Source of the DNA: Pithys albifrons albifrons
Taxonomy: Eukaryota; Chordata; Aves; Passeriformes; Thamnophilidae
Reading direction: 5' to 3'
Length of the DNA: 64,000 bases
NCBI RefSeq assembly: GCF_047495875.1
Contig: NC_092462.1
Span: 40,027,669-40,091,668 of the forward strand
Shown here one piece after another: positions 49,979-62,200 of this stretch. The position numbers were made by a program, and so were the translations under genes. Every line of letters starts with the position of its first letter. Positions within the stretch are counted from its first letter, which is position 1. Below the pieces are notes generated by a model. The model searched no databases and was not told the DNA's origin. It worked only from the letters and a program-made list of their open reading frames with translations.

Positions 49979-50751
49979 TGTGTTGGTTTAAAGGCAAACC
50001 ATCAGGAGAAATGAACACAACACAGAAGAGATTATAAATCAGAGTTAGAATTTAATAACAATATCACAATAAATGCAATGGCACAAAGAGAAAAATTGGC
50101 TTTACCCAACAAAACCCCAGAAATATAACCCAGCACCCTGGGGCACAAGCACAAAGAGGTTTGTTAGCCCTTGTGCTGAACCCTATGTGGTTCCCTCAAG
50201 TCCAAAGTAAAAGTCCAAAGTGGAAAACCTGTTGGTGCAGCTGACAGTTGCAGTCTGGTGGAGAGTGGTGGTTGCAGCCTGGCTGAAAATGGTGGTTGCA
50301 GCCTGGCTGAAAGTGGTGGTCTCCTCCTGTTGAGGTTTTGGTCCTCCTCTCAATTCAACAAGTGACCCCCGAGGTCTTTTTACCTCAAAATATGTACCCA
50401 CAGGTCCAGGTGGGAGCACCCAGTACCTCCCCCAGGGTGGGGAGTCACACAGTGGGTGATCTAGCGCTTGTGAGTCATGGGGTATTTTGGATCCGTTGAT
50501 GGCCCATTAGCAGGCACGCTCCCTCAGGCTGGGTGTGAAGGTGCTAACGACTCCCTGGAGGGGGGTTATCACAGCTCTTATCTTAGAGGTGTCTTTCACA
50601 CCCAGCTCACAACCTGAGTGGTCAGGTGTGCCCTGGGCAGCTGCTGCAAATGGTCCATTGTTCTTGGGAAATGAATAGGGGGTGTGGAATACATAGCTTT
50701 GATCACACACACACACAGTGATAAACTTGTCCCAGCTGCTGAACTAGGACA
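49979..50751 (-). mobile_element. ERVL-like solo LTR (773 bp)
   Basis: The plus-strand left end is TGTGTTGGTTTAAAGGC and the right end is CTGAACTAGGACA. On the minus strand it therefore starts TGTCCTAGTTCAGCAGCTGGGAC, resembling the start of avian ERVL LTRs, and ends ...CAACACA. Flanking 5-mers are AAATA (49974-49978) and AAGTA (50752-50756), a target duplication with one mismatch. Minus-strand ATTAAA near 50054 is a plausible polyadenylation signal. It contains a 24-bp tandem duplication and a (CA)n run at about 50704-50717. The 78-codon minus frame over the tandem repeat is not a gene. Confidence 0.75.
50246..50314. repeat. 24-bp tandem repeat inside the LTR
   Basis: Two nearly identical 24-bp units (50267-50290 and 50291-50314, one difference) contain GGTTGCAGCCTGGCTGAAA, preceded by a more diverged partial unit. 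Internal tandem units of this kind often vary in number between LTR copies. Confidence 0.8.
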
Positions 50752-50771
50752 AAGTATTATATATAATACTT
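50752..50771. repeat. 20-bp perfect AT palindrome at LTR border
   Basis: AAGTATTATA is followed directly by its reverse complement TATAATACTT. The palindrome starts at the first base outside the LTR and includes the putative target-duplication pentamer. The sequence beyond it stays very AT-rich. Confidence 0.9.
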
Positions 50772-52894
50772 ATATATAAATATATTATACATTCTCATAT
50801 AAAAGAAATATATTATTTGTGAATATTTCCAGATTGAATTGATTGATTACTTATCTATATTTTTTAAAATATCTGTTTTTTTCCCATCAGTATTTCCAGA
50901 AGTATATTTAGAGCTTCAAAAAGAAATTGTATAAGTACTGTACTATTATAAAATGAAAACATAGTAATTTCCTTGAAAATGTTCTGTTTTAATTGAAATC
51001 ATACACTATTTTTCTCACCTTGTATGTTTAGATATTTTTGCATGATAAATGCACACAAACAAATCTGTGTTGGACATAAATGAAATTCTTTGCATAATTT
51101 GATATGTCACTAGGCTTAAAGTCAAACATATTTCTTCATTTTCACTTCCTAAATGATATTTTTTAATGATTAGAAATTTAAGACAACTTCTCTGATTATT
51201 TGGTTGTTTCACTATCAGATAATCCTTGACTTTGACACAGAACTAGCCCAGTGAACAAGCAGACCTGACATTGTCACAGTTGAATTCAGTTCATCTTCTG
51301 TACTTCAGAAGAGGTAGAATAGCAGCTACTCCAACTTCTTTAGCATCTAAGATTCGTGTGAGTTCCTGACTGTGGAATCAGCTGAATTAAAGAGAAACAC
51401 ATTGAGCATGTCATTGCTTCCTATGAGCTTGGAGAGGTGTCTCGCCCATAGCTACAAAAGACAGTCTATGAGACAGAAGACATATACTTTATGAAACAGG
51501 CATTATTAGGAATATCTAGTGAAAGAGAGCAGCTAGTTTTCCAGTTTAAGTTTTCAAAGATTATTGAAATGCTATGTATATCTATCACTTGTTCGGGTTT
51601 TTTATTATTATTTAAAATTAATTCTTTGACATCTTGCAATCATTTGTTCATTGAATTAATATATTTCAAATATTAATGAATATATATGGCCTTTGAGAAC
51701 AGAACATAAACAATTAAATTTCCCCCTGCACTTTATTCATTCCTTACAACATGCTCTGCAATGTCCTGAGAAATCTCATGATCATGAAAAATTACAGGTC
51801 ATAATCTTTGAGTCTTGTTGAAATATATTCAGCAAAGGTAGTTCAGCACAAATAACACAACTTTCTAGGTTCTCCAAGCTAACAAAGAGTCTGCCATTCC
51901 TGGACAAAGCAGGAGAACCCCTGAAGCTGCTCTAGTTTTAGAAATCTCTAATCATTGCTTCTTGAGACTCCACTGAGAATGTGGTGCTTCAGACATAGCC
52001 ATTAAACGAGTGGGTAGCACAGAGCCCATTGAAAATGCCAGCAGAGATTCTGTTCCAGTAGACATTACTATTCTAGTTGTTTAGGACTGGATTTTGACCC
52101 TTTCCTGGCAGTGCAAAAGAATTTTATCAGATTAAAGACCTGCCTTATTCACTCTAGTATGTCTTTGTAGTTTACCACATTTCATCCTTCCAAAGTTAGT
52201 ATGGCTGCCCATGTCTTTCTGCTCGATTATGTCATTTTCCTGTGTTTATATATGCTCTATTTTGTTGATGTAGATTGTTCCCCCCTTCCTGCAAGTACTC
52301 TCCTAGTTATCTGAAAATACTTTTGTAGTTTTCTTCAATGTTTTTTTTATTTTTTTATGTGCTAGCTGGTTTCCATTAAAGGCTTCATTGAGAGTGTATA
52401 TCTTATTTATGAAGTTCCAGATGCTTCCTTTCTCTTGTAGATATGGTGGTAATTTTTGAAAACTCAACATCAGAACTGGTATTTTCTACATGTTGTTCAA
52501 AAAATTTTATTGACAATTCTACTTGCAAATGTCTCCCCTTCTCCTGAAACAGGAAACTTACCAGCACTGCACGTCTCCTGTCTTAGTACTGAGATAACAT
52601 TTAAGTCATGTAATTTGATTTTTTTTCATGTTAGAGCTGGCTATCTTTTATTCCTACATATAACTTTCCTAACACTAACATCAGTCCATTGGCTAGCAGA
52701 TTGAAAACCATAGAGATGAACTTCTGTTTTCTTCATATTTTTATCTTCCAGTGGGCTATTGGTGCTTAGTCTGTGACTTGCAAGAAGATTTGTTTCAACC
52801 TAACTGATTTAGCGCTCCCTTGGTCTGTTACTTTTGTCAGATTGTCTTTGTATAAAACTTGAACCTTTCTTTGAAACAATCCTACAGTCTTTTG
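50772..52894. other. AT-rich unique sequence, no gene seen
   Basis: No recognised element or coding segment. Confidence 0.55.
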
Positions 52895-52900
52895 GTGCTG
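52895..52900. repeat. target-site duplication GTGCTG, left copy
   Basis: Identical to 53153-53158. The pair exactly brackets the 252-bp LTR and has the class II length of 6 bp. Confidence 0.9.
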
Positions 52901-52941
52901 TGTAGGGACTGGGTAACCCCTTGAAAGATGGACACCATGGG

Positions 52942-52960
52942 GCTTGCTGGGAGTTGTAGT
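52942..52960 (-). promoter_or_regulatory. ZNF143/THAP11-like motif in LTR U3
   Basis: The minus strand reads ACTACAACTCCCAGCAAGC, very close to the vertebrate ZNF143/Staf (SBS-type, THAP11-associated) promoter consensus ACTACAATTCCCAGCATGC as I remember it. It lies about 120-135 bp upstream of the TATA-like sequence. The match is visible; occupancy is not known. Confidence 0.55.
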
Positions 52961-53077
52961 TTATGCAAAAGCAGAGGAAAAGGATACCCAACTGTGCACG
53001 CCCAGGAGGTGGACTTTAAACCTATTGGCTAGGATAGCATGCATCCACGGCCATGTAACCACCCCTCCCTTCGGGCC

Positions 53078-53105
53078 TATAAGCACGATTTTCATTGTTA
53101 ATAAA
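53078..53105 (+). promoter_or_regulatory. TATA box and polyadenylation signal of the LTR
   Basis: TATAAG at 53078-53083 and AATAAA at 53100-53105. The predicted transcription start (about 25-30 bp after TATA) falls just downstream of AATAAA, implying a very short R region. Confidence 0.55.
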
Positions 53106-53152
53106 ACGGTTCACATTTAGTTTGCCTATGGAGTTGTGTCTCAACTGTCACA

Positions 53153-53158
53153 GTGCTG
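53153..53158. repeat. target-site duplication GTGCTG, right copy
   Basis: Matches 52895-52900 exactly. The empty site would read ...TTTTGGTGCTGTTGTTATG.... Confidence 0.9.
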
Positions 53159-55859
53159 TTGTTATGTCTAGCAGTTCTAGTCATCTGACTCATGATTTAC
53201 AGTACTGCCAATACAGTGTTTTCATTTCTAAGGCCACAAACATTCTTTCTCATTGAACAGTTTTGTTTTCTTACTCTCCTATGCTTTTTTGAATATTCAC
53301 TCATTGGTTTTAACATTGAGCATCTTCCTTTTAGAGGAGAAACTGCATCTATTTTGCACCTCTGCAGCTTATCCTATTCCAATTTGCTTTTTTTTCTGCA
53401 GTCTGACTTACACTGGGGAATGTCTATAAAGTCGCATGCATAATGACAAGATAATTCTTGGCTTTTGTTCAGTAGCTCCTCCATTCCAGAAAACATTTGG
53501 CCATCCAATTAAGAAATTAACTAAAACACAAAACAGTATCCCTAAATAGTTTTCTGATCAGAGGTGATATATGTTACTGTAGTTTTTGTTATGGATGGAG
53601 ATAGCTGACACTATCATAGGTTGAGACACTGAGGAATGTTTGAGCTTGGGGTACTTTTTCTAGTTTAAAACCACATCCCACCTTTCTTACTAAATTAAAT
53701 GAGAAAAAAACCCCAATGAATGCCCACCATGCATACTTCACAAAAAACTTTGCAGTAAATTGTTTAATATGTTATGGAAACATGATAATTTCTCTGTAAC
53801 TGCAGAATTTTACAAGAGGGGCAGTAGAGAATGAGAATGAATTCATGTATAATTTGCTTTGGATCTTTTCTTCTTCAAATGGAATGAGTAAAATTATACT
53901 GACTTATCAAGAAGCTAAGGAATATGATACTAAAAGTTATAATGTGAAATTTAAAATGAATTAGATACAATGTGTGCTCTTTTACATTAAATTTTGTAAT
54001 TTCTCTGTGTTAGTTTGTGGTTTTCAGTTTTCTTACCTCCATTTGAACACTGAGCATTCTAATTTCATTGTTATGTATGTAGCAATTACAGAATACAATT
54101 TATGGGACTGTTCCATAAATGAGAAAGCAAAAACTGAAAACCAAAACCAAACTAACTAAGAAACTGTAATTAAACAATTCAGCAGGCTAGTCTTCTTTCA
54201 TGTATACCAATAACATAAAGGAGCTTTTCTTTTTTCTTATTTAATCTCCCAAAAATATCTCAAATATTAATTTATATTTAATATAAAAACAGTTGAGTAA
54301 ATTATTGTCCCAAAGGAATAAATTTTATTAGACACTGGATAAAAACTCCCAATTTTTTCATAAATATCTTGTGACAAATAGGAACTTACTTGCTTTTGTC
54401 TTTCTGACTGCTTTGCAAAATGAAACTGATTAATTTGTATTTACAGGCAGCTAAAAATAAGAAATGAAATAAAAATTGTTGCAAAGCAGTAATCTGTTCA
54501 TAATATAAAGCAGCACTTAAGAAGCTTACAATGAGAATATATTGAATTATTCATTGAAAACAATGTATCTTTAAATTTGGCCTTTGAGTGTAGTTGCAAA
54601 TTGTCAACAAGCACTCATGAATTTTATTAATGCATTTTGTTGTTTAAAATTCTTTGATGGATTACACATATGAATATATTTCTGCATATAGATTATTGAA
54701 CTCTCAGCTGTATTAATTTATTCAAATGTTCATAACTTCAAGTAAATCACCATCTTTGAATTTTGGTTTGCTTATTTGTTTTTAAAATAAAGATAATACA
54801 GCTTCCTTACTACACAAGACTTAGTTATGACAGTGACAGAATACCACTATAAGTATAAAAATAACTATAGTGTGGGTCAAAATGCCAAAGAACTATTCTG
54901 CAGTCTTTACTCTTTCATGAGAAGATGGTAATATAAAGAGATGATTCTAATACAGAAAAACCAAACACATAGAAATAATGTAAAAATCCCCTAAAACCAC
55001 AGGTGATGGGATTTCCTAGTATGCTTGCCATTTACATTTAGCTTTTGTTTGGAAACTGAAGGCTAGAAGGAAAATAATAGTTTATACATGTCTTCTGTAT
55101 TTTTCTCCTAAGAAACATTTTTTTATAATTTCTTTTTGTAAGATTTGAATGACTTATGTGGCAGCCATCAGCTTTTGTTTCCATTTTTCCAGTAATATGA
55201 ATACATGCTTTCATGGACAAGATTATAATGGAGCTGCTAGAAGCCTACAGCCTTTTTCTTTTTTTCCCCTACAAACTTCCTGAATTAAATTAGCTGGAAT
55301 CTTTATTTTTAGTGCCATCACCAACATTTTTCCACAGTCATTCATCACATACAGTTAAACCATTGCTGTATGCACAGGTTATGCTTTCCTAGCCTTCTTA
55401 ATTTATTTGATTGTCATACCACCAGCAAACAGGGGACTGGGAGCTTGCTATGCTATGTTAAGCATAATTTGACACATTGAAAACTCTCACTGAACTTAGG
55501 AAAGTTTTACTTCCTGTCATTATTCTCAGTATTTTCTGTCGGTTACAAATTTTAGGTGCTTTATTGGTCCAAGTTGAAGAATAAAGTAATAGTTTTTTGT
55601 TAAAAAACTGTAATATAGTCTTATGAATTAATTATTTACATATTTACTCAGATAGTCTAGCCAGGATATCATTTGCCTCATTAAGTGTTTAAGTTTCCAT
55701 GTTGATAAGAAACTTGTTATGTGCAACATTTTTCATGTATCTACAAAGAGCATTTCTTTAACCAGTTACTCTACATTCTGTAAGACTCCAAGTTTTATCC
55801 AAAATATTAAGAAAGGAAATTAGAAAAAAGGAAAGTGAGATAAAAGGGAGATATAGCTA
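53159..55859. other. AT-rich unique sequence, no gene seen
   Basis: The interval about 54400-54800 is rich in homeodomain-like ATTA words, but this is not distinguishable from AT-rich background by eye. No transposon or coding segment recognised. Confidence 0.5.
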
Positions 55860-56256
55860 CCATTCCCACATCCAGTGTAGGTCCAGCTACAGGAGCCTAG
55901 AAACTGTGTTCAGACATGTGGAGATCACATGCATTTAGTTTAATCTGCTCTAGTCTCCTGAAGCCACCCCTCCCAGGCAGAATTTCTGGCCCACTCCCCA
56001 CTCTCACAGGGGCAGTGCTCTCACTGTGCCAGCCTATCCAAGACTGGTTTGGGGGCCCCAGATTGTACTATAGGCTGTGCTCCTGGGCTGTCTGTGACTG
56101 ACAGCTGCTCCAGGGTCACCCAGTGAGTCTTGAAAGGCTGACATATGGGACAAGGCATGATCTCAACTCATGCAATTCGACCTGTCCCTCCCCTCACACA
56201 CGCACATACCTGAGTTGTTCTGAGCCAATATAATAACCCAGAGTCTCACACACTCA
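55860..56256. other. GC-richer block of unknown origin
   Basis: A block of about 400 bp, distinctly richer in G and C than its surroundings, abuts the ERVL LTR on its left. Near 56224-56238 it contains CCAATATAATAACCC, a CCAAT-plus-TATA-like arrangement. It may be an unrecognised old LTR or other repeat. No matching termini or duplications were found. Confidence 0.3.
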
Positions 56257-56792
56257 TGTACTGCTTTCAGCTGGGGTAGAGTTAAGTTTCTTCATAGTAG
56301 CTAGTATGGGGCAGTGTTTTGAATTTGTGCTAGAATTAGTGTTAGTAATTTAGGGATGGTTTTGTTTGCAATGATCAGTGTTTATACAGCGTCCAGGACT
56401 TTTCTGCTCCTTACTCCACCACACCAGTAAGGAGGCTGGGGATGCACAGGGGAGAGGACACAGTCAGGGCATCTGACTCAACTGATGAAAGTGATATGCC
56501 AGATGACATCATGCTCAGCATGTAAAACTGAGAGAAAGAAGAAGAAATCAGGGTTGTCCACAGTGATGGTGTTTGCCTTTCCTGGTAACTGTTATGTGTG
56601 ATGAATCCTGGCTTTCCTGGGAATGACTGAACACCACCCAGCTGAAAAGAAGGGCTGAATAAATTCTGGTTTGTTTTGCTTGTGTGCATGGCCTTTGCTC
56701 TGTCTAATCCCATTCTGTCCCCTGTTCCACCAGAGGGAGGTGATCAAGGGGCTGTGCAGTGCTCAGATGCTGGTTGGCAATAAAACACAGCA
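56257..56792 (+). mobile_element. ERVL LTR, plus strand, internally shortened
   Basis: It starts TGTACTGCTTTCAGCTGGGGTAGAGTTAA and follows a common avian ERVL LTR as I remember it: the CATAGTAGCTAGTATGGGGC, TTTATACAGCGTCCAGGAC and CTTTTCTGCTCCTTACTCC blocks, a CATCATGCTCAGCATGTAAA block (a decayed TATAAA), and a CTTTCCTGGGAATG...TGAACACC block. It ends at a decayed AAACCACGACA (AAAACACAGCA, about 56783-56792). AATAAA is at 56658-56663. About 70 bp of the usual U5 part is missing. No clear target duplication is left, so it is older than the ERVK-like insertions. No viral genes are present. Confidence 0.85.
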
Positions 56793-58980
56793 ATTTGTCA
56801 GCACTGGCCAGTATTACATCAATTTATTGACACAATAGCTTTGTCTTTTAATCCTTTTGTTTTGTAGAAGCATTGCATTTATCATGCAATTAGCCTTTCT
56901 TTTTAGGTTCTGTCCAAGTTTTCACACTCATGGATCATGCAGATATGCACTTGCTCTTGGATCATAAACATTGTCTTTCTTGTATTTGTACTTATCATTA
57001 CAACTCATCAGAAGCAAAATAAGTATATAAAAGGTGTATCCATTTATGCCCTCAGTGAACATAGTAAGGTCTCTGTGCTGCTTTGTCAGTACTGTATCCA
57101 TTTGTGTTTATATTGTTTATATAATACTGCAGGCAACTAAATAATATTTTAAGAATCAGACCATTTTTTATTAGTAGAGAAACTGATTGTATTATGAATT
57201 CTAGTAAAAAATACTACCTATTTAATCTACAAAATTGTTCTTATTACTATAGAACAATAGGTCTCTCCAGAGATTTCAATACAATGCCACTATAGATGTC
57301 TCTGATATGTGGATTGAATAAGTGCTTCCTCCCTCCCCCATCATAAGTTCATGGCTGAACTTAGGTGAGATACACACCATACATAGGACTTTGTGAGAAC
57401 TTTCATTATATCATGCTGCTGCTATTGCAATTTACTTCTGCCTGACTTTTATAACAAATGCATGCTCTCTTCACCTTCTGTTCAGTGCATTGCTGCTGCA
57501 ATGGGTAAAGACAGCTATCTACCCTCCATGGTTAAAATTGCTGAACTTCAAAGAAATGAGAGAATGCCATTTCTCAGCCACTGATTTATGACCACCTTTA
57601 AATTTTTGCCAGTGCTGGGATGTTTACTAGAGTTTTTGTTTCTTGATTTTGTTGTTGGGTTTTTTAATGTCAAGTTTTCAGGATATTTGAAAAATACTGT
57701 GTTCTTATCAGAGGACCTTGGGTCATCTTGGAATTACCTACATGACACTGATTTTAACAATTGAAGAAGGAATAATGAATGCTGCATTTCTCCATTTACC
57801 TGATTTTACTTGGCCTTCCTTCCCACCTCTCTTTTACACATCCACAATGATCTGGTGCCACTGTCATTGCAATTTAAATATTCAGATTTGTCAGTGTTTT
57901 GTAGCTATGGAAGTGTGTTTCTGATTGATGCACTTACTCTACACAGGCATAAAGTAAAACTTGTGAAGTGTTTGCAGAAAACATGTTACAATTTTATTTT
58001 TCTGTGGAAATAACAGTTTGGATCTTTTTATATCTAGCAGTCTTTACTTAAAAGCAGAAATTAAAATTAAGAAATTAAACTACCCCTATGCTTCACAGAA
58101 GACTGCGGTTTTATTACCATTTAGCATTTTTTAACCTGTTTGTCTGTGTGCTTGTTTTCTTGCCAAGCCTTTCCCTGAGCTACAGATGCCATCTCCTAGT
58201 CAGCTGTTGCTCTGTTTCTTACAGACACCCTGCAGATCATATGGGTAACATTCCAACCCAAATTGAATCATTTGAGTAAAAAATAACTTCTCAAAAGCTG
58301 TTGCTGTTTCCTTTGCATTCTTCACTTTATTCAGTTTGTTGTCTGTTTTGTTGGGTTGGGTTGTTGTTTTTGTTTTTTTTTCTTTTTAACCTATAGTTAA
58401 AGACTAATAAATATGTTTGATTTTAAAACTGTAGTCTCAAAAATTTTGTTTCATCTAAAAAAACCAGCATCCAACCCAGCTGAGCCATTTCTAATTTTCA
58501 CTGTTTCGTTGATGCCATTGCATTTGTTCATTGCTTTAGTTTATTGGAAAAAAAAAGTAAAAATTTTCACTGAGGTAATATACCTTTCTATATTACTTCA
58601 GAGGTAATTTTTGCCTTTAAACAAACAGAATATTACCACTTTAATTTTTATTGTCAAGGAAAATCTTTGAGTTTCTCCCCTTCACAATATTTAGAACATA
58701 GAATCAATAGTACCTTTCCATATGGCCTGAAGACAATTTATTGGAACCTTTTAGAACTCTCAATGCTTTTTTCAATTCAAATAAGTAATTCAGTGTGGTA
58801 GAAAGAAAATGATTGAAATAATATTGGCCAAGGGCTTCCTATTATCTTTGGACAGGCTTGAATACTGGACTTGTGCATACTACTTTATTAATGAAACTTT
58901 TAAACCCAGAGATGGTTAACATAAATAAAGCCACCTCAGTTCTTCAAGGTTTTGTTTGTTTTACAGTGTTAAAAATTTAG
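56793..58980. other. AT-rich unique sequence, no gene seen
   Basis: No recognised repeat or coding segment. A short GT-rich simple stretch lies at about 58350-58382. Confidence 0.55.
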
Positions 58981-59240
58981 AAAAGCAATGTAGCAGTACA
59001 AAATGAGGCCAGATATGAGGGGTTTGTCATGGTGTTTCACAAGAGGCTATACCTTCCCCATCAATGCAGAAAGAACTGTTCCTCACCAATATCACCTAAT
59101 GAGACTTTCCACTGTGCCTTTTGCAACCGTACTTGCCTATCCCACATCGGCCTTTTTAGCCACCAGCACGCTTGCAGCAAGCATGGCTAGTGCCCTTCCC
59201 AAATCTTCATTCATGAAGCCTAGCCATGATGATGATTACA
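58981..59240 (+). pseudogene. LINE ORF2 C-terminal relic with C2HC finger
   Basis: One plus-strand frame is open from 58981 to a TAG at 59188-59190. Its end encodes FHCAFCNRTC, LSHIGLFSHQHAC and SKHG, a C-X2-C-X12-H-X3-C finger (first Cys codon at 59113). This is the pattern found at the very C-terminus of ORF2 proteins of some vertebrate non-LTR retrotransposons (typical form ...CRSRIGLFSHQRAC...), where it is thought to bind nucleic acid. After the stop, the next frame carries KPSHDDD from a short GAT repeat (about 59226-59237), as I remember from 3' ends of such elements. The upstream endonuclease and reverse transcriptase are not recognisable. The family is uncertain, but it is not the CR1 type seen elsewhere in this window. 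Confidence 0.6.
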
Positions 59241-62200
59241 CCTTCCCCATCTCACACATGCTTTTTCACACACTATTATTAGAAGTATTCCCAGTGCTAA
59301 GTCATATACTAATACCTCCAACAAACAAAATCATATTTCTTATCAAAAAGATGATTGTGAGCCTGTCTGCTTTTGCTGTCTGCTGAAAACCCTGGAGTGT
59401 CTCTGAAAAAGAACATGACAGAACTTGGAGAACCTGAGCAATCTGAAGACGTGTTTTCCTTTATTTTTCTTGACTTTCCTAGAGCTCCTTAAACACTGAA
59501 GTTGTTCAGAAGCCTTACAGAAAATGTCTTAAAATACTCCTGCTGTGCTTTAATGGCTTAAATTTATCCCCATGATGTCTGTAATCTGTGGACACAATCT
59601 AATCCAATGTAATTCTGAAAAAGGGCCTGATAGATATATTTTTAACAAAATTACCTCTGATCTCTGAAAATCATAGCACACTGCAGTTCAACACATAATA
59701 AATGTTGTTTATATTCTTCATTAGCCTTTTAAGTGGAGTAATTGAACAGAAGCAATTTATGCTTGTGTGGGCTTGCACCTTAGAAAGTGGAATGAATCCT
59801 TATGGGTCATTTCAGCTTTTTGGACACTGCTCTATCATGTAGTATCCCTGGGGTTCAAGTGTTTCCTGCTTTCTCTTTCTGGGAAGGTTTTGTAAATTGG
59901 AGAATCTTTACTCTTATCTACCCATGTATATACTGCCATAACATCCCAATTTTATATTGTAAATTAGTCTACTCTGAAGCTTAAATATTGTTTTATACTT
60001 TTTATAGTTTCCATATTCCGAGTGATACCTAAGATTTATGATGCCCTGGAGATACTATTTGGTTTCAGTCCTTCAAAGAGAAATGTTACATTAAAGACAG
60101 TGTTGGTAGCCCTGCAGCATATCAGGAATTTATTATGAAATATAAACTGCACAAGATACAAGATATAACAGTGAACATGGGCAAGGAACTGTCATACTGT
60201 ATTTTTGTTTTAATGTGGAATTATGAATATTTATTGTATTTGTGTAAATTGCAGATTCTGAGCATAAGACAATTTTTAATAGTTGAGCTGTTTTTATCAA
60301 AATGTAACTCTCCAACTCATGTCAAGTTCTCAATCCAGTCTGTGTATATCACAATTCAGAAAGTTACTAAACACCTCCAGGGTGTTCATCAGCTGTCTTG
60401 TAGCACAAAGATTTATCTTTTCCTTTTTATATATGAAATGCTTTTATAAATTCCACTTAATAAATGCAACACATTTTTAGTGCCACTTTAAGCAAAAGCA
60501 GCAAAGATTTTCCACCAGTTGATGCTGTGTCGTTTATCTTTCTCCGGTAAAGACAGCTGCTCATGACCATTCTTTGATTAATATGAGAATCCCTGATAGG
60601 GAGATTTAATTTCTGTTATCTATTAAACTACAGGGCCATGTAGTTGGAATTGTGTCTCATCATCTGAGGCTAAAATCTGGGCTTTCAGCACTGCATCTAC
60701 AGGCAGACAACAGGTGAACAAATAGAAAATACCAAGCCAAATGGGGGAAAAAAATGGCCAGGCAAGAGCAAACAGGTAGGTGCATCTGAAAAATAACATT
60801 GAAATTTAGAAAACAAGAGTACATCAGCATCAGCAGAAGAGCCACAGAGAGAACAATTGGACACTTCTTTGTAGTGTTTGGAAAGAGTCAACATGGCATG
60901 ATTAGAGCAGAAATCATTAGCAGTTCAGAAATGTTGATGAAAACAGTCAGCAAAATTAGATGACTGACAAGAACAGGCCAAACCATGTCTTCTATAATTA
61001 TGTAAAATACTGATTCAGGCATATATGTAGGAATAGAACTGTCAATGAGTTAAGAAAATGAGTAATCTTAAAAAGAAAAATAAAAAAGAAAAAGCAACCA
61101 CAAAACCTGAGACAAAGAATGTTGAAAGCCAGCGTTACAAGAATTAAAAAGACATGAGGTAATCAGACATTGCTTTTAATAGTGTGTGAAAGAAAAAGAG
61201 GGGACTGTTATGTGAATATGATATTTAAAACACCTATTACACTACGGTATCTGATTATACTAAATTATTGTATTTGACATAATCTGTGTCTGCACTGAAA
61301 GCAAAAACTTTCTTGAATCTAGTAATTGCAACCTAGGTCTATAAACTTTTGCACTATTGAGGCAGAGTCTCACCAAAATTAAGGTGTGAGGGCTGTTGAT
61401 CAGCATTAAGAAAAAAGTTCACATGTATATTTGAAGATAATCTCATACATTTCAGGGATACAATAAAACCTGAATAACACACCCAAGTATGCTATGTCCT
61501 ATTAGTACCAATCTATCAGTATTTTTAGCCTGTTATCCCTTTTCTATGAAGCTGTAGAAAGTATGTTAGCTCACCGTCCTCTTGTTTTCTAGTACCATTG
61601 ATTAATTTCTTTATTCTAAGATTAGAACTATACTGCTTGCAGGTTTAATCACTGTGGTATGGAAATGGTCTATGAACAGAGTCAGTTACCACCACATGAA
61701 GAGATCCTTTGGCCCAAAGGACTCCTTTAAATTTCACAGTGATCTTTTCCGGTTGATCACTGACTCAGGCTTTTATAGAAATACAGTTATGCTCAGTGAT
61801 TCAGAGTTCAAGTTCATAAATTACTTTAAAACAGCAGACAAAGAATTAGTAATTCTACAGAGAGAATCTAAAGAGAGTGCTTTTTTTTTTTTAAATCTAG
61901 TCTCTTATTTTACAAAGATATCTTTTTAACCCTGAAAAAAACAGTATTATTTTAAAGACTATCAGCTGTGTTAAAATACTTCAAATTAACAACCTGGCAC
62001 ATCCCTCATACAATGATAAACCATCCAAATATGATAGCAAAATATTCCCTTGGAATCTGATCAACTAACTTTTACTCCCAGGATCCATTCTGACTTACAG
62101 AGGCATTGTGAAATTCTTAGATACTCCTCTGGAGTGCAATTCTGAACAATGATTTCCATTATTTCAGAAGGAATTCTGCACAAGGAGTGTAAGAGTCAGA

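Larger units (their letters stand above)
52901..53152 (+). mobile_element. compact ERVK-like solo LTR (252 bp)
   Basis: The LTR runs from TGTAGGGACTGG to CTGTCACA, with TG/CA termini and perfect 6-bp GTGCTG duplications on both sides. The plus orientation is set by TATAAG (53078-53083) and AATAAA (53100-53105). These two signals are only about 22 bp apart, so the polyadenylation signal lies at or before the start of a very short R, as in several alpha- and betaretroviruses. U3 contains ATTGG (inverted CCAAT, near 53020) and a ZNF143-like motif. No internal sequence remains, so it arose by LTR-LTR recombination. Perfect duplications and intact signals suggest a comparatively young insertion. 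Exact family not identified. Confidence 0.88.

Noticed and set aside
50183..50716. Minus-strand frames with repeated Thr/Ala/Gln motifs
   Set aside because: They lie within the ERVL-like LTR, and the motif repetition reflects the 24-bp tandem repeat.
59003..59386. 127-codon plus-strand frame starting at 59003 as a host gene
   Set aside because: The meaningful frame is the neighbouring one with the LINE finger. The 127-codon frame only overlaps it and shows no family features apart from the GAT-repeat Asp run.
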